Positions 17,303 to 27,389 of a DNA stretch of 64,000 bases are shown piece by piece. The notes under the pieces were generated by a model. The model did no database searches. It was not told the origin of the DNA and worked only from the letters and a program-made list of their open reading frames with translations. The translations under genes and the position numbers were made by a program. This DNA comes from Streptococcus gwangjuense (GTDB lineage: Bacteria > Bacillota > Bacilli > Lactobacillales > Streptococcaceae), in contig NZ_CP032621.1 in NCBI RefSeq assembly GCF_003627155.1, forward strand, positions 186,001 through 250,000. The letters run 5' to 3'. Position 1 is the stretch's first letter; every line of letters begins with the position of its first letter.

Positions 17303-18670
17303 ATGTTTCGAAAAATTTTAATTGCCAATCGTGGTGAAATTGCGGTTCGTATTATCCGTGCGGCGCGTGAATTGGGGATTGCAACGGTGGCGGTTTATTC
17401 AACTGCTGATAAGGAAGCCCTTCATACGCTTTTGGCAGATGAAGCGGTTTGTATCGGTCCTGGTAAGCCTACAGAGTCTTATCTCAATATTAATGCGGTT
17501 CTATCAGCTGCAGTCTTGACTGAGGCAGAAGCCATTCACCCCGGTTTTGGATTTCTCAGTGAAAATTCCAAATTTGCAACTATGTGCGAAGAGGTGGGAA
17601 TCAAGTTTATCGGTCCATCTGGCCATGTTATGGATATGATGGGGGATAAGATTAATGCGCGCGCTCAGATGATCAAAGCAGGCGTGCCTGTTATACCAGG
17701 TTCGGATGGAGAAGTGCATAACTCTGAGGAAGCTTTGATTGTTGCTGAAAAAATTGGCTATCCTGTTATGCTCAAGGCTTCAGCAGGTGGTGGTGGTAAA
17801 GGGATTCGTAAGGTTGAAAAACCAGAATACCTCGTATCAGCCTTTGAAACTGCCTCTAGTGAAGCCAAGGCCAATTATGGCAATGGTGCCATGTACATAG
17901 AACGGGTCATCTATCCAGCTCGTCACATCGAGGTTCAAATCCTAGGAGATGAGCACGGGAATGTGATTCACTTGGGGGAACGGGATTGTTCTCTTCAACG
18001 GAATAACCAAAAGGTTTTGGAAGAAAGTCCTTCGATTGCAATCGGAAAAACGTTGCGCCATGAAATCGGTGCTGCTGCTGTTCGAGCGGCAGAGTCTGTT
18101 GGCTATGAGAATGCAGGGACCATTGAGTTTCTGCTTGATGAAGCAAGTGGCAATTTCTATTTCATGGAAATGAATACTCGTGTTCAGGTAGAACATCCGG
18201 TAACAGAATTTGTTTCAGGTGTGGATATCGTTAAGGAACAGATTCGCATTGCGGCAGGTCAGCCTCTGTCTGTTAAGCAAGAAGATATTGTCCTACGCGG
18301 TCATGCCATCGAGTGTCGTATCAATGCAGAAAATCCAGCCTTCAACTTTGCTCCTAGTCCAGGTAAGATTACTAATCTCCATCTGCCAAGTGGTGGAGTT
18401 GGCTTGCGCGTGGATTCAGCAGTTTATCCAGGCTATACCATTCCACCTTATTATGATAGTATGATTGCTAAAATCATCGTTCACGGTGAAAATCGTTTTG
18501 ACGCCTTGATGAAAATGCAACGTGCCCTCTATGAATTAGAGATTGAAGGAGTGCAGACCAATGCAGATTTCCAGCTTGACCTCATTTCAGATCGCAATGT
18601 TATTGCTGGAGATTACGATACTTCTTTCTTGATGGAAACATTCTTACCTAAGTATCAAGAAAAAGAATAA
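17303..18670 (+). CDS. accC: Biotin carboxylase subunit of acetyl-CoA carboxylase
   Basis: 455 residues, ATP-grasp enzyme. N-terminal ANRGEIAVRIIRAARELG, the glycine-rich ATP loop ASAGGGGKGIRK (about 160-171), HIEVQILGD and EMNTRVQVEHPVTE are all present. It carboxylates the biotin on AccB using ATP and bicarbonate. AAGGAGG is 8 bases before ATG 17303. Full length and intact. Confidence 0.98.
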   Translation: MFRKILIANRGEIAVRIIRAARELGIATVAVYSTADKEALHTLLADEAVCIGPGKPTESYLNINAVLSAAVLTEAEAIHPGFGFLSENSKFATMCEEVGIKFIGPSGHVMDMMGDKINARAQMIKAGVPVIPGSDGEVHNSEEALIVAEKIGYPVMLKASAGGGGKGIRKVEKPEYLVSAFETASSEAKANYGNGAMYIERVIYPARHIEVQILGDEHGNVIHLGERDCSLQRNNQKVLEESPSIAIGKTLRHEIGAAAVRAAESVGYENAGTIEFLLDEASGNFYFMEMNTRVQVEHPVTEFVSGVDIVKEQIRIAAGQPLSVKQEDIVLRGHAIECRINAENPAFNFAPSPGKITNLHLPSGGVGLRVDSAVYPGYTIPPYYDSMIAKIIVHGENRFDALMKMQRALYELEIEGVQTNADFQLDLISDRNVIAGDYDTSFLMETFLPKYQEKE

Positions 18671-18706
18671 AATGACTTCAAGAGTTTAAACCGAAAAGGG
18701 GAATCA

Positions 18707-19573
18707 ATGGCTCTATTTAGTAAAAAAGATAAGTATATTCGAATTAATCCCAATCGTTCGGTTAGGGAAAAACCTCAAGCCAAGCCAGAGGTTCCAGATG
18801 AATTATTCTCCCAGTGTCCTGGCTGTAAGTATACCATTTATCAGAAGGATCTGGGAAGTGAACGTATCTGTCCGCATTGTAGCTATACCTTTCGTATTTC
18901 TGCCCAAGAACGCTTGGCTTTGACGATTGATATGGGAACCTTTAAGGAATTGTTTACAGGGATTGAAAGCAAGGATCCCTTGCATTTCCCTGGTTATCAA
19001 AAGAAACTAGCAACTATGCGTGAAAAAACAGGACTGGATGAAGCTGTTGTGACAGGAACTGCTCTTATTAAAGGTCAGACTGTGGCTCTTGGGATTATGG
19101 ATTCCAATTTTATCATGGCTTCTATGGGGACGGTTGTAGGTGAAAAAATCACTCGCTTGTTTGAGTATGCGACTGTTGAACAGTTGCCAGTTGTTCTCTT
19201 CACAGCGTCTGGTGGAGCCCGTATGCAGGAAGGAATCATGAGTCTTATGCAGATGGCCAAGATTTCTGCAGCAGTTAAACGCCATTCAAATGCAGGTCTC
19301 TTTTATCTGACTATTTTGACAGATCCAACGACAGGTGGTGTAACGGCTTCTTTCGCTATGGAAGGAGATATTATTCTAGCTGAACCACAGAGCTTGGTTG
19401 GTTTTGCTGGGCGTCGTGTGATTGAAAATACGGTTCGTGAAAGCTTACCTGAGGATTTCCAAAAGGCAGAATTCCTATTGGAACATGGCTTTGTGGATGC
19501 TATTGTCAAAAGAAGAGATTTGCCAGATACGATTGCTAGCCTAGTCAGATTGCATGGAGGGTGTCCTAGATGA
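18707..19573 (+). CDS. accD: Acetyl-CoA carboxylase carboxyltransferase beta subunit
   Basis: 288 residues. A four-cysteine zinc ribbon (CPGC...CPHC, about residues 38-60) precedes the crotonase-like domain with [20 protein letters not shown] and [14 protein letters not shown]. With AccA it transfers the carboxyl group from biotin to acetyl-CoA. AAAGGGGAA precedes ATG 18707. It overlaps accA by 4 bases, fitting equal synthesis of the two subunits. Confidence 0.97.
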   Translation: MALFSKKDKYIRINPNRSVREKPQAKPEVPDELFSQCPGCKYTIYQKDLGSERICPHCSYTFRISAQERLALTIDMGTFKELFTGIESKDPLHFPGYQKKLATMREKTGLDEAVVTGTALIKGQTVALGIMDSNFIMASMGTVVGEKITRLFEYATVEQLPVVLFTASGGARMQEGIMSLMQMAKISAAVKRHSNAGLFYLTILTDPTTGGVTASFAMEGDIILAEPQSLVGFAGRRVIENTVRESLPEDFQKAEFLLEHGFVDAIVKRRDLPDTIASLVRLHGGCPR

Positions 19574-20337
19574 ATATTGCAAAAATAGTCAGAGAAGCGC
19601 GTGAGCAGAGTCGCTTGACAACCTTGGACTTTGCGACAGGCATTTTTGATGAATTTATCCAATTACACGGTGACCGTTCTTTTCGTGATGATGGTGCAGT
19701 TGTCGGTGGTATTGGCTGGCTTGGAGATCAAGCTGTCACAGTGGTTGGTATCCAAAAAGGCAAGAGCTTGCAAGACAATCTAAAACGGAATTTTGGACAA
19801 CCACATCCAGAAGGCTATCGCAAGGCCCTACGGTTGATGAAACAGGCTGAAAAATTTGGCCGTCCAGTTGTGACCTTTATCAATACTGCAGGTGCCTATC
19901 CTGGTGTGGGAGCGGAAGAACGCGGTCAAGGGGAAGCTATCGCTCGCAATCTTATGGAAATGAGTGATCTGAAAGTTCCGATTATCGCTATCATTATCGG
20001 TGAAGGTGGTTCAGGTGGAGCTTTGGCTCTAGCAGTTGCAGACCGTGTCTGGATGCTGGAAAATTCTATCTATGCCATTCTCAGCCCAGAAGGCTTTGCT
20101 TCCATTCTATGGAAGGATGGAACTCGTGCCATGGAAGCGGCAGAGCTGATGAAAATCACTTCTCATGAACTGCTAGAAATGGACGTGGTGGACAAGGTGA
20201 TTTCTGAAGCAGGACTTTCTAGCAAAGAATTAATTAAGAATGTCAAAAAAGAACTCCAAGCTGAGCTAGCTAGACTTTCGCAAAAACCGTTAGAAGCGTT
20301 GTTGGAAGAACGCTATCAACGATTTAGAAAATACTAA
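19570..20337 (+). CDS. accA: Acetyl-CoA carboxylase carboxyltransferase alpha subunit
   Basis: 255 residues, shorter than the ~319-residue E. coli protein but normal for streptococci. [29 protein letters not shown] and [11 protein letters not shown] are the CoA-binding/oxyanion segments. It forms the alpha2beta2 carboxyltransferase with AccD. Last gene of the fab/acc operon, followed by a strong terminator. Confidence 0.97.
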   Translation: MNIAKIVREAREQSRLTTLDFATGIFDEFIQLHGDRSFRDDGAVVGGIGWLGDQAVTVVGIQKGKSLQDNLKRNFGQPHPEGYRKALRLMKQAEKFGRPVVTFINTAGAYPGVGAEERGQGEAIARNLMEMSDLKVPIIAIIIGEGGSGGALALAVADRVWMLENSIYAILSPEGFASILWKDGTRAMEAAELMKITSHELLEMDVVDKVISEAGLSSKELIKNVKKELQAELARLSQKPLEALLEERYQRFRKY

Positions 20338-20352
20338 TACCTCAGAATACGC

Positions 20353-20385
20353 AAAAACTAGAACTGGCAGTCAGTTCTAGTTTTT
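20353..20385 (+). terminator. Terminator of the fab/acc operon
   Basis: AAAAACTAGAACTG (20353-20366) and CAGTTCTAGTTTTT (20372-20385) form a perfect 14-pair stem with loop GCAGT, ending in five T. Confidence 0.9.
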
Positions 20386-20418
20386 ATGTGGTTCTGACTC
20401 TGTATCAAGGACGAAGTA

Positions 20419-20446
20419 AAAGGTGCTTGGAAGACCAAACACCTTT
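20419..20446 (-). terminator. Hairpin terminator after nusB
   Basis: AAAGGTGCTTGG (20419-20430) pairs with CCAAACACCTTT (20435-20446), with one mispair or wobble. The minus-strand U-rich tail is short (TTTTACTT), so termination may be incomplete. Confidence 0.6.
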
Positions 20447-20449
20447 CGA

Positions 20450-20875
20450 TTATTCATTTTCTTCAGTTACAAATTGACTAAGCAGTCCGTTGATAAAGCG
20501 GGCTGATTTTTGATCTGAAAAATTCTTAGCGAGTTCAATGGCTTCATTGACTGCTACCAGCTGAGGTGTATCAAATGATGTGATTTCAAAGATACCTAAG
20601 CGTAGTAAGTTTTTTTCGACCAAGGTCAAGCGCTCAACTGTCCAGCCTGACTTGAGGTGCTGATTGATTTGTTTATCCAACTCGTCTTTTTGAGCTTGAA
20701 CGCCAGAAACCAAGTTCAGAAGAAAGGCAGGGATTTGCACATCTGCATCTTCACGGTCATGCGTGTAGGCAAAGTGACAAGCTGTTTCCATATCTGTGCC
20801 GAATTCAAGGCTCATGAGAGCTTGAAAAGCGCATTTTCGAAGTTCACGTCTAGATTCTAATAATGGACTAGTCAT
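20450..20875 (-). CDS. nusB: Transcription antitermination factor NusB
   Basis: 141 residues, all-helical. [18 protein letters not shown] at residues 8-25 is the Arg-rich boxA-binding start. [42 protein letters not shown] is the conserved C-terminal segment. NusB with S10 binds boxA and supports rRNA antitermination. It overlaps the preceding Asp23 gene by 8 bases. The order efp, yqhY, nusB is shared with Bacillus. Confidence 0.95.
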   Translation of the reverse strand: MTSPLLESRRELRKCAFQALMSLEFGTDMETACHFAYTHDREDADVQIPAFLLNLVSGVQAQKDELDKQINQHLKSGWTVERLTLVEKNLLRLGIFEITSFDTPQLVAVNEAIELAKNFSDQKSARFINGLLSQFVTEENE

Positions 20876-21257
20876 TGAGGAAGTCCTCGTTAAATAGATC
20901 TTTCAACTCAGGTTTTGGTGTTTTATCTGGAACGATTCCTGCAACATGGATGTTGACAGCAGCAAGTTCCACATCAGCCATATCACGGACAGCATCTTTG
21001 ACTGCTTTTTGAATAGCAAGAGCCACTTTTGGTACCTTCACACCGTACTCAAGGTAGAGATAGATGTCAGCAGTTAGTTCTTCGTTGCTTTCTTTTAAGT
21101 AGACGCCACGACCAAGAGAGAGTTTTGATAGGGTATCAGATACGGATTTATTTGAAAATGAGTGGACACCATCAACTTTAGCAGTTGCGATGGCAATGAT
21201 TTTTTCAAGTACACGTGGAGCGATAACGATTTCGCCAAATTGTTCTTCAATTCCCAT
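20868..21257 (-). CDS. Asp23/Gls24 family protein (YqhY-like)
   Basis: 129 residues. The Asp23 core is seen as [27 protein letters not shown] and [23 protein letters not shown]. In Bacillus, YqhY sits next to the accBC genes and has been linked to acetyl-CoA carboxylase activity. Here the acc operon ends only about 500 bases away on the opposite strand, so the neighbourhood is kept even though the transcript differs. The exact function is not established. It lies 21 bases after efp. Confidence 0.88.
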   Translation of the reverse strand: MGIEEQFGEIVIAPRVLEKIIAIATAKVDGVHSFSNKSVSDTLSKLSLGRGVYLKESNEELTADIYLYLEYGVKVPKVALAIQKAVKDAVRDMADVELAAVNIHVAGIVPDKTPKPELKDLFNEDFLND

Positions 21258-21278
21258 AGAATGACCTCTTTCTAGAGA

Positions 21279-21839
21279 TTAGGCACGAGAAACGTAAGTT
21301 CCTTCTGCAGTGTTGATGATCAATTTTTGTCCAGCTTCGATGAAGTCAGGAACGTTGACAACAAGTCCAGTTTCCATAGTTGCTGGTTTACCAGAACCTG
21401 TGACAGTAGCACCTTTGATAGATGGTTGTGTTTCAGCAACTGTCAATTCAACAGTAGTTGGTACAGTTACACCGATTACTTCAGTTCCGTAGAATTGGAT
21501 TTTCACATCAGAGTTTTCAAGGATGTAAAGCAATTCATTTTCAACGTTTACGACTGGAATTTCGTATTGGTCGTAAGTTTCAGTGTTCATGAAGTAGGCA
21601 GTTTCATCCATTTTGTACAAGTATTGAGCTGGCACAGTTTCGATAATAGCTTGTTCGAATTTTTCTTCTGGACGGTAGCTTGTATCAAATGTAGAACCAG
21701 TACGGACATCACGCAATTTCATACGCATGATTGTGTTTCCTTTACCTGGTTTGTGGTGGCTAGCTTCCAAAACGCGGATCAATTTTCCGTCTGCAGTTTC
21801 AAATGTCATACCAGCTTTCAATTTGCTTGCTTCAATCAT
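21279..21839 (-). CDS. efp: Elongation factor P
   Basis: 186 residues, three beta-barrel domains. The loop HHKPGKGN puts Lys33 at the tip that reaches the ribosomal P site. EF-P relieves stalling at polyproline stretches. The C-terminal [29 protein letters not shown] is typical. ATG 21839 is preceded by AAAGAGG. It heads the efp-yqhY-nusB unit, with an extended -10 promoter just upstream. Confidence 0.97.
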   Translation of the reverse strand: MIEASKLKAGMTFETADGKLIRVLEASHHKPGKGNTIMRMKLRDVRTGSTFDTSYRPEEKFEQAIIETVPAQYLYKMDETAYFMNTETYDQYEIPVVNVENELLYILENSDVKIQFYGTEVIGVTVPTTVELTVAETQPSIKGATVTGSGKPATMETGLVVNVPDFIEAGQKLIINTAEGTYVSRA

Positions 21840-21873
21840 GTTTTTACCTCTTTAATAAATATTATTACTCTTC

Positions 21874-21882
21874 ATTTTACCA
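21874..21882 (-). promoter_or_regulatory. Extended -10 promoter of efp
   Basis: Minus strand TGGTAAAAT (21882-21874) is a TGn-extended -10 element about 35 bases before efp. No good -35 is seen. Confidence 0.55.
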
Positions 21883-21934
21883 TAAAATCTTCTGGAAATA
21901 AAGCCAAAATAGTTATTGGGAGATGGTAGGGGAG

Positions 21935-21962
21935 AAAAAACCAACCTCAGGGCTGGTTTTTT
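21935..21962 (-). terminator. Terminator of the gatCAB operon
   Basis: AAAAAACCA (21935-21943) and TGGTTTTTT (21954-21962) form a 9-pair stem. T-runs are available on both strands, and it lies 5 bases past the gatB stop. Confidence 0.8.
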
Positions 21963-21967
21963 ATATA

Positions 21968-23410
21968 TTAATCTTCTTTCAACTTGGCCAATTCTTGGGC
22001 AAGGAGTTTAAGGGCAACTTGTGGGTTGGCTTGGCCTTTGGTTGCTTTCATAAGGAATCCTGTAAAGGCCTTATCTGCGTTTCGTTTGCCTGACTTGAAG
22101 TCGGCAACTGCGACTTCGTTATCGGCAAAGACTTGGTGGATAATTGGAATCAAGACAGCTGGATCTGAGATTTGAACCATACCTGCTTTTTCCACGTATT
22201 CACGCGCGCCACCGCCATTTTTAGCAAGGTGGACAAAGACTTTCTTGGCAATCTTAGATGAAATAGTGCCGTCTTCGATGATGGCAATCATTTCAACCAA
22301 GTTTTCTGGTGTCAACTCGATTTGTTCCAGTGTCTTACCTTCGGCATTTAAGAACTGAGCAACCTCACCTTGGAGCCAGTTAGAAACTTGTTTGGCATCA
22401 CCACCAAGAGCAACAGCTTTTTCAAAGAAGTCAGAAGTGACTTTATTTGCAGTCAACTGGCTAGCATCGTAGTCTGACAAGCCGAGGTCAGAGACGTAGC
22501 GAGCACGGCGTTCTTTTGGAAACTCTGGCAACTCTGTACGCATTTCCTCAATCCACTCGTCTGAGATTTCAAAGAGAGGTAGGTCTGGTTCTGGGAAGTA
22601 GCGGTAGTCTGCAGCACCTTCCTTGACACGCATGAGAATGGTTGCTTTGTTGGCTTCATCGTAACGGCGTGTCTCTTGGCGGATTTGACCACCTGAGCGA
22701 AGGATTTCAGCTTGACGTTGGACTTCATATTCAAGCCCCTTGCGGACATTTGAGAAGGAATTCAAGTTCTTCAACTCAGTCTTGGTACCGAATTTCTCTT
22801 GACCATAAGGACGAAGAGAGATGTTGGCATCCACACGCATAGAACCTTCTTCCATCTTAACGTCAGAAATACCAGCGTACTGGATGACTTCCTTGAGGGC
22901 TGTTAGATAAGCATAGGCTTCTTCAGGTGAACGCATATCTGCTTCAGATACAATCTCAATCAAGGGCACCCCTTGGCGGTTAAGGTCAACATAAGAGTAG
23001 CCATCTGTACCGTGGGTGTTTTTACCAGCGTCTTCTTCTAGGTGGGCACGTTCGATACCGATTTTCTTAGTCGTACCATCTTCTAGTTCCACTTCAATCC
23101 AGCCGTTGTAACCGATTGGCTCATCAAACTGAGAAATCTGGTAGGCTTTTGGATTATCAGGGTAGAAGTAGTTCTTGCGGTCAAAGTGCATTTTTTTGTG
23201 GATGTCCATATTGAGGGCAAGAGCAGCCTTGATGCCGGCATCGACAACACCTTTGTTGAGAACTGGCAGAACTCCTGGGAAAGACCAGTCAATCACGTTA
23301 GTGTTAGCGTTTTGGTCATTTCCAAAGTGGGCAGAAGTAGGTGAGAAGATTTTTGAATTGGTGTTGAGCTCTACGTGGACTTCAAGTCCAATGACTGTTT
23401 CAAAGTTCAT
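21968..23410 (-). CDS. gatB: Asp-tRNA(Asn)/Glu-tRNA(Gln) amidotransferase subunit B
   Basis: 480 residues. Begins [24 protein letters not shown], the GatB signature, and has [17 protein letters not shown] and the C-terminal tRNA-binding YqeY-like tail ([16 protein letters not shown]). GatB phosphorylates the misacylated Glu or Asp on tRNA before amidation. Its ATG overlaps the gatA stop by one base. Present in organisms lacking GlnRS. Confidence 0.97.
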   Translation of the reverse strand: MNFETVIGLEVHVELNTNSKIFSPTSAHFGNDQNANTNVIDWSFPGVLPVLNKGVVDAGIKAALALNMDIHKKMHFDRKNYFYPDNPKAYQISQFDEPIGYNGWIEVELEDGTTKKIGIERAHLEEDAGKNTHGTDGYSYVDLNRQGVPLIEIVSEADMRSPEEAYAYLTALKEVIQYAGISDVKMEEGSMRVDANISLRPYGQEKFGTKTELKNLNSFSNVRKGLEYEVQRQAEILRSGGQIRQETRRYDEANKATILMRVKEGAADYRYFPEPDLPLFEISDEWIEEMRTELPEFPKERRARYVSDLGLSDYDASQLTANKVTSDFFEKAVALGGDAKQVSNWLQGEVAQFLNAEGKTLEQIELTPENLVEMIAIIEDGTISSKIAKKVFVHLAKNGGGAREYVEKAGMVQISDPAVLIPIIHQVFADNEVAVADFKSGKRNADKAFTGFLMKATKGQANPQVALKLLAQELAKLKED

Positions 23411-24876
23411 TAGTTATCACCTCCAAAAATCACGGGTTGTTGTTTGTGGTAGTCTGTTGTTGCTTCAAAAGCAGCAGCAACTTGGTAAATGGTTTCCTCA
23501 GAGTACTTAGGACCAATCAATTGCAGTCCAACAGGTAGACCTTGAGAGAAGCCAGCAGGAATCGAAATTCCTGGCAGACCAGCTAAGTTGACTGGGATGG
23601 TCAAGAGGTCAGCCAAGTACATAGCAACTGGGTCGTGGTTGAGTGAGTCCAAGTCATAGGCAACACTAGGAGCAGTTGGGCCCAAAATCAAGTCGTAATC
23701 TGCAAAGACTTTTTCGAAATCTTGGATGATGAGGGTACGAACTTGACCAGCCTTCTTGTAGTAGGCATCATAGTAACCTGATGAAAGGCTGAAAGTACCT
23801 AGCATGATACGACGTTTCACCTCTTCACCGAAACCTTGGCTACGGCTGTTTACATAGATTTCATCAAGATTGGTTGCATCCTCTGCGCGGTAACCATAAC
23901 GGATACCGTCAAAGCGTTGTAAGTTTGATGAAGCCTCAGATGAAGCGATGATGTAGTAGACCGCAACACCGTATTTAGAGTGAGGAAGGCTGACTTCTTC
24001 AACGATAGCACCAAGTTTTTCAAAATGTTTGGCCGCATTCAGGATGGTTTCTTTAACCTCTGGGTCAATTCCTTCGCCAAGATATTCTTTAGGCAAAGCG
24101 ATTTTCATGCCCTTGATGTCTTGACCGATTTTTGAAGTAAAGTCGGCAATGCGAACAGGAGCAGAAGTAGAGTCTTTGGCATCTTCGCTAGCAATAGCGT
24201 TGAGCAAGAGGGCGTTTTCCTTAACAGTTGGTGCAAAAGGTCCAATCTGGTCTAATGAGCTACCAAAGGCAATGAGACCAAAACGTGAAACTGTTCCGTA
24301 GGTTGGTTTAAGACCAACAATCCCGTTGAAGGCAGCAGGTTGGCGGATAGAACCACCAGTATCAGAACCAAGTGACAAGCGGACTTGTCCTGAGGCTACA
24401 GCTGCAGCGGAACCACTTGATGAACCACCAGGAACCTTGGTCTGGTCCCAAGCATTTTTAGTGGCACCGTAGTAAGAAGTCTCACCTGATCCACCCATGG
24501 CAAACTCGTCCATGTTGGTCTTTCCGACGACAATCATACCCTTGGCTTTTGCATTGGCAACGGCTGTCGCATCAAAGATTGGCTCGTAGTTGTAGAGCAT
24601 TTTTGAGGCAGCAGTTGTGAGGATACCATCTGTAGAGATATTATCCTTAACTGCAAGTGGAATTCCTGAAAGGACATTATCAGCGTCAATTCCAGCTTCA
24701 TCAATAGCCTTAGCTTGCGCAAGGGCTTGCTCCTCAGCGATTGTGACGAAAGCGTTGATAGCTGTTTCGCGAGAGTTGATATCTTCAAGCGTAGCTTGTG
24801 TTAATTCAGTTGCTGAAATTTCCTTAGAGACAAGGAGATTATGTAAGTCTTCAATGGTTTTATTGTTAAAAGTCAT
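23410..24876 (-). CDS. gatA: Asp-tRNA(Asn)/Glu-tRNA(Gln) amidotransferase subunit A
   Basis: 488 residues, amidase-signature enzyme. The Ser-cisSer-Lys centre is visible as Lys in LAVKDNIS (about 79) and [14 protein letters not shown] followed by [14 protein letters not shown] (about 150-180). It releases ammonia from glutamine for GatB. Translation is probably coupled at both ends: the ATG shares a base with the gatC stop, and its stop overlaps gatB. Confidence 0.98.
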   Translation of the reverse strand: MTFNNKTIEDLHNLLVSKEISATELTQATLEDINSRETAINAFVTIAEEQALAQAKAIDEAGIDADNVLSGIPLAVKDNISTDGILTTAASKMLYNYEPIFDATAVANAKAKGMIVVGKTNMDEFAMGGSGETSYYGATKNAWDQTKVPGGSSSGSAAAVASGQVRLSLGSDTGGSIRQPAAFNGIVGLKPTYGTVSRFGLIAFGSSLDQIGPFAPTVKENALLLNAIASEDAKDSTSAPVRIADFTSKIGQDIKGMKIALPKEYLGEGIDPEVKETILNAAKHFEKLGAIVEEVSLPHSKYGVAVYYIIASSEASSNLQRFDGIRYGYRAEDATNLDEIYVNSRSQGFGEEVKRRIMLGTFSLSSGYYDAYYKKAGQVRTLIIQDFEKVFADYDLILGPTAPSVAYDLDSLNHDPVAMYLADLLTIPVNLAGLPGISIPAGFSQGLPVGLQLIGPKYSEETIYQVAAAFEATTDYHKQQPVIFGGDN

Positions 24877-25178
24877 TAGGCATCTCCTCCATCGTCTAGG
24901 ATAGCTGGTACCTTGATATAGTAGTTATCTTTTTCAGGTACGTTTTTAAACAAGCGATCACGGTCTGTTCCTTCTTCGGCCACATCAGGGCGGAGTACGG
25001 TCTTGCGGTCAGCCATAGTTGTAGTAGGTGCGACACCAGTTGTGTCGACTTCGCCCAGCAATTCAACCATGTCAACAATCTTAGACAAGGTCGTAGCAAA
25101 GGCAGCAGTTTCTTCTTCAGAGAATCTTAATTTTGAAAGATTGGCAACGTGTGTTACCTCTTCTTGCGTAATTTTCAT
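24876..25178 (-). CDS. gatC: Asp-tRNA(Asn)/Glu-tRNA(Gln) amidotransferase subunit C
   Basis: 100 residues. [16 protein letters not shown] at the N-terminus and LRPDVAEEG near residue 64 are the GatC hallmarks. It wraps around and stabilises the GatA-GatB interface. First gene of the operon; GAAAGGATG precedes ATG 25178. Confidence 0.96.
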   Translation of the reverse strand: MKITQEEVTHVANLSKLRFSEEETAAFATTLSKIVDMVELLGEVDTTGVAPTTTMADRKTVLRPDVAEEGTDRDRLFKNVPEKDNYYIKVPAILDDGGDA

Positions 25179-25218
25179 CTTGCATCCTTTCGTGAAATGA
25201 TGATTTTTAGTCTGTTCT

Positions 25219-25227
25219 ATTTTACCA
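25219..25227 (-). promoter_or_regulatory. Extended -10 promoter of gatCAB
   Basis: Minus strand TGGTAAAAT (25227-25219), the same extended -10 used by efp. It lies about 40 bases before gatC. Confidence 0.55.
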
Positions 25228-25336
25228 TATTTTCCTATAAATAAGGGAGGGAAAGGTGAAAAAAGACAGGTGGAGGCTAGAGAATGTGTCTTAATGGTGA
25301 TTAATTTGAAAAGAGGATTTCAAAGGGGGAATTATA

Positions 25337-25345
25337 TGGTACAAT
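25337..25345 (+). promoter_or_regulatory. Extended -10 promoter of the small toxin mRNA
   Basis: TGGTACAAT (25337-25345) is a TGn-extended -10. No -35 is evident at 17 bases. Transcription would begin near 25352, about 93 bases before the toxin start codon. Confidence 0.55.
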
Positions 25346-25394
25346 GGTGTAACAGAGAAGTGAAGACGGTGGTTACGAAATCGAAAGGATGGTG

Positions 25395-25466
25395 ATGCTT
25401 ATGTGCAGAACCCGTAAAATCTTAGTAGAAAGGAGTAACCAGATTTGTCACCCTTTGAGGTTTTGA
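25395..25466 (+). CDS. Possible 23-codon leader ORF overlapping the toxin start
   Basis: ATG 25395 opens a 23-residue frame (begins MLMCRTRKIL) that stops at TGA 25464-25466, inside the toxin frame. AAAGGATGG sits just upstream as a possible Shine-Dalgarno sequence. The reading frame differs from that of the toxin. In the hok/mok system an overlapping leader frame controls toxin translation, and this layout would permit similar coupling. No protein homology is claimed, and it may simply be an open stretch. Confidence 0.35.
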   Translation: MLMCRTRKILVERSNQICHPLRF

Positions 25467-25546
25467 CACTCATGTTTGTAGCTGGTAACTTTGTTATCAC
25501 GCTCCTGAAGTTCATCCTTGAATTGGTAAAAGAGACAAAAAAATAG
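25445..25546 (+). CDS. Putative holin-like toxin (Hol_Tox family), type I TA
   Basis: 33 residues starting at TTG 25445 (MSPFEVLTLM...) and ending in LVKETKK before TAG 25544-25546. One hydrophobic helix (about residues 6-27) is followed by a Lys-rich tail, the pattern of short holin-like type I toxins in Firmicutes. GGAG (25432-25435) is 9 bases upstream. It lies in a long mRNA-like leader with structured ends and an apparent convergent antisense RNA. Such peptides insert into the cytoplasmic membrane. It is shorter than ordinary gene-calling limits. Confidence 0.75.
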   Translation: MSPFEVLTLMFVAGNFVITLLKFILELVKETKK

Positions 25547-25649
25547 CCGTCCTAACTTTGGCGAGTTAACGAGCTATTTTTTAGTTATGTAATTACAGCC
25601 ACCGTCTTAAACGGCTCTGTGGGGTGTTGTTGACGCAACACCTTTTTCT
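25536..25649 (-). ncRNA. Candidate antisense (antitoxin) RNA
   Basis: On the minus strand TTGCAA (25683-25678), a 16-base spacer and TACAAT (25661-25656) form a promoter firing leftwards from about 25649. The RNA would end at a hairpin made by AAAAAATAGC (25538-25547) and GCTATTTTTT (25573-25582), with an A-run on the plus strand giving seven U. The product of about 114 nt overlaps the 3' end of the toxin mRNA, as in TxpA/RatA-like type I systems. Presence is inferred from promoter and terminator only. Confidence 0.6.
25623..25647 (+). terminator. Terminator of the toxin mRNA
   Basis: GGTGTTG (25623-25629) and CAACACC (25636-25642) form a 7-pair stem followed by TTTTT. Just upstream, CCACCGTCTT (25599-25608) is perfectly complementary to AAGACGGTGG (25363-25372) at the 5' end of the mRNA. 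Confidence 0.75.
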
Positions 25650-25726
25650 ATATTCATTGTAACATTTATTTTAAAAATTGCAAGTGGAATTGTTATGCTT
25701 TAGCAGTTTCTGATATAAAATAGAAA

Positions 25727-25755
25727 TTGAAAAAAATGCTAAAATCCGATATAAT
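25727..25755 (+). promoter_or_regulatory. Promoter of prfC
   Basis: TTGAAA (25727-25732), 17-base spacer, TATAAT (25750-25755). Transcription would start about 83 bases before the ATG. Confidence 0.75.
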
Positions 25756-25844
25756 GGAGTGTTGAAAGGAATGGTAAAATCCAATGTAAAAATCATTCTT
25801 AGCTATTGAAACAAGAAAAATAGATAATCAAAGAAAGAGAACTT

Positions 25845-27389
25845 ATGAATATTCAAGAAGAAATTAAGAAACGTCGTACCTTTGCTATCATCTCTCACCC
25901 GGACGCGGGGAAAACAACCATTACTGAGCAGTTGCTCTACTTTGGGGGAGAGATTCGTGAGGCTGGTACGGTAAAAGGGAAGAAAACAGGGACTTTTGCC
26001 AAGTCTGACTGGATGGATATCGAGAAGCAACGTGGGATTTCGGTTACTTCATCTGTGATGCAGTTTGACTACGATGGTAAGCGCGTCAATATCCTCGACA
26101 CACCAGGGCACGAGGACTTTTCAGAAGATACCTATCGTACCTTGATGGCGGTGGATGCTGCGGTCATGGTTGTGGACTCTGCCAAGGGTATCGAGGCCCA
26201 AACCAAGAAATTGTTTGAGGTTGTCAAACACCGCGGCATTCCTGTCTTTACCTTTATGAACAAGCTGGACCGTGACGGTCGTGAGCCGCTAGACCTTTTG
26301 CAAGAGTTGGAAGAAGTTCTAGGAATTGCTAGCTACCCAATGAACTGGCCTATCGGGATGGGGAAAGCCTTTGAAGGGCTCTATGACCTTTATAACCAAC
26401 GCTTGGAGCTCTATAAAGGGGATGAGCGTTTTGCCAGTCTTGAAGCTGGGGACAAGCTTTTTGGCAGCAATCCTTTCTACGAACAAGTTAAGGATGATAT
26501 TGAACTATTAAATGAAGCTGGGAATGAGTTTTCAGAGGAAGCTATTCTGGCTGGAGAATTGACACCAGTCTTCTTTGGTTCGGCCCTCACAAACTTTGGT
26601 GTGCAGACCTTCCTTGAAACCTTCCTTAAGTTTGCTCCAGAACCACATGGACACAAGAAAACAGATGGAGAAATTGTGGATCCTTACGACAAGGATTTCT
26701 CAGGATTTGTCTTTAAAATCCAAGCCAACATGGACCCTCGTCACCGTGACCGTATTGCCTTTGTTCGTATTGTATCGGGCGAATTTGAGCGTGGCATGAG
26801 TGTTAACCTACCTCGTACTGGTAAGGGTGCCAAACTATCTAATGTTACTCAGTTTATGGCAGAAAGTCGTGAGAATGTGACCAATGCCGTGGCAGGTGAT
26901 ATTATCGGGGTTTACGATACAGGTACTTATCAGGTTGGGGATACCTTGACGGTTGGAAAAAACAAGTTTGAATTTGAACCACTGCCAACCTTTACACCTG
27001 AGATTTTCATGAAAGTTTCTGCTAAGAATGTCATGAAGCAAAAATCTTTTCACAAGGGGATTGAGCAACTGGTGCAAGAAGGTGCCATTCAGCTTTATAA
27101 GAATTATCAAACAGGCGAGTACATGCTGGGGGCAGTCGGTCAGCTCCAGTTTGAAGTCTTCAAACATCGTATGGAAGGCGAGTACAATGCAGAAGTGGTC
27201 ATGAGCCCAATGGGTAAAAAGACAGTTCGTTGGATTAAGCCAGAGGACTTGGATGAACGGATGTCATCAAGTCGCAATATCTTGGCAAAAGACCGTTTTG
27301 ACCAACCAGTCTTCCTCTTTGAAAATGACTTTGCCCTCCGCTGGTTTGCGGATAAGTATCCAGACGTAGAGTTGGAAGAAAAAATGTAA
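25845..27389 (+). CDS. prfC: Peptide chain release factor 3
   Basis: 514 residues, translational GTPase. G1 SHPDAGKTT (about 18-26), G2 in [11 protein letters not shown]3 DTPGHEDF and G4 [10 protein letters not shown] are all present. RF3 recycles RF1/RF2 from the ribosome after termination. The absence of an EF-G-like C-terminal domain IV and the overall length distinguish it from EF-G. Monocistronic, with its own promoter. AAAGAGA precedes ATG 25845. Confidence 0.97.
   Translation: MNIQEEIKKRRTFAIISHPDAGKTTITEQLLYFGGEIREAGTVKGKKTGTFAKSDWMDIEKQRGISVTSSVMQFDYDGKRVNILDTPGHEDFSEDTYRTLMAVDAAVMVVDSAKGIEAQTKKLFEVVKHRGIPVFTFMNKLDRDGREPLDLLQELEEVLGIASYPMNWPIGMGKAFEGLYDLYNQRLELYKGDERFASLEAGDKLFGSNPFYEQVKDDIELLNEAGNEFSEEAILAGELTPVFFGSALTNFGVQTFLETFLKFAPEPHGHKKTDGEIVDPYDKDFSGFVFKIQANMDPRHRDRIAFVRIVSGEFERGMSVNLPRTGKGAKLSNVTQFMAESRENVTNAVAGDIIGVYDTGTYQVGDTLTVGKNKFEFEPLPTFTPEIFMKVSAKNVMKQKSFHKGIEQLVQEGAIQLYKNYQTGEYMLGAVGQLQFEVFKHRMEGEYNAEVVMSPMGKKTVRWIKPEDLDERMSSSRNILAKDRFDQPVFLFENDFALRWFADKYPDVELEEKM

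Noticed and set aside
21327..21929. 200-codon open frame on the plus strand opposite efp
   Set aside because: It is a shadow of efp, rich in Phe, Cys and Ser, with no ribosome binding site or recognisable domain.
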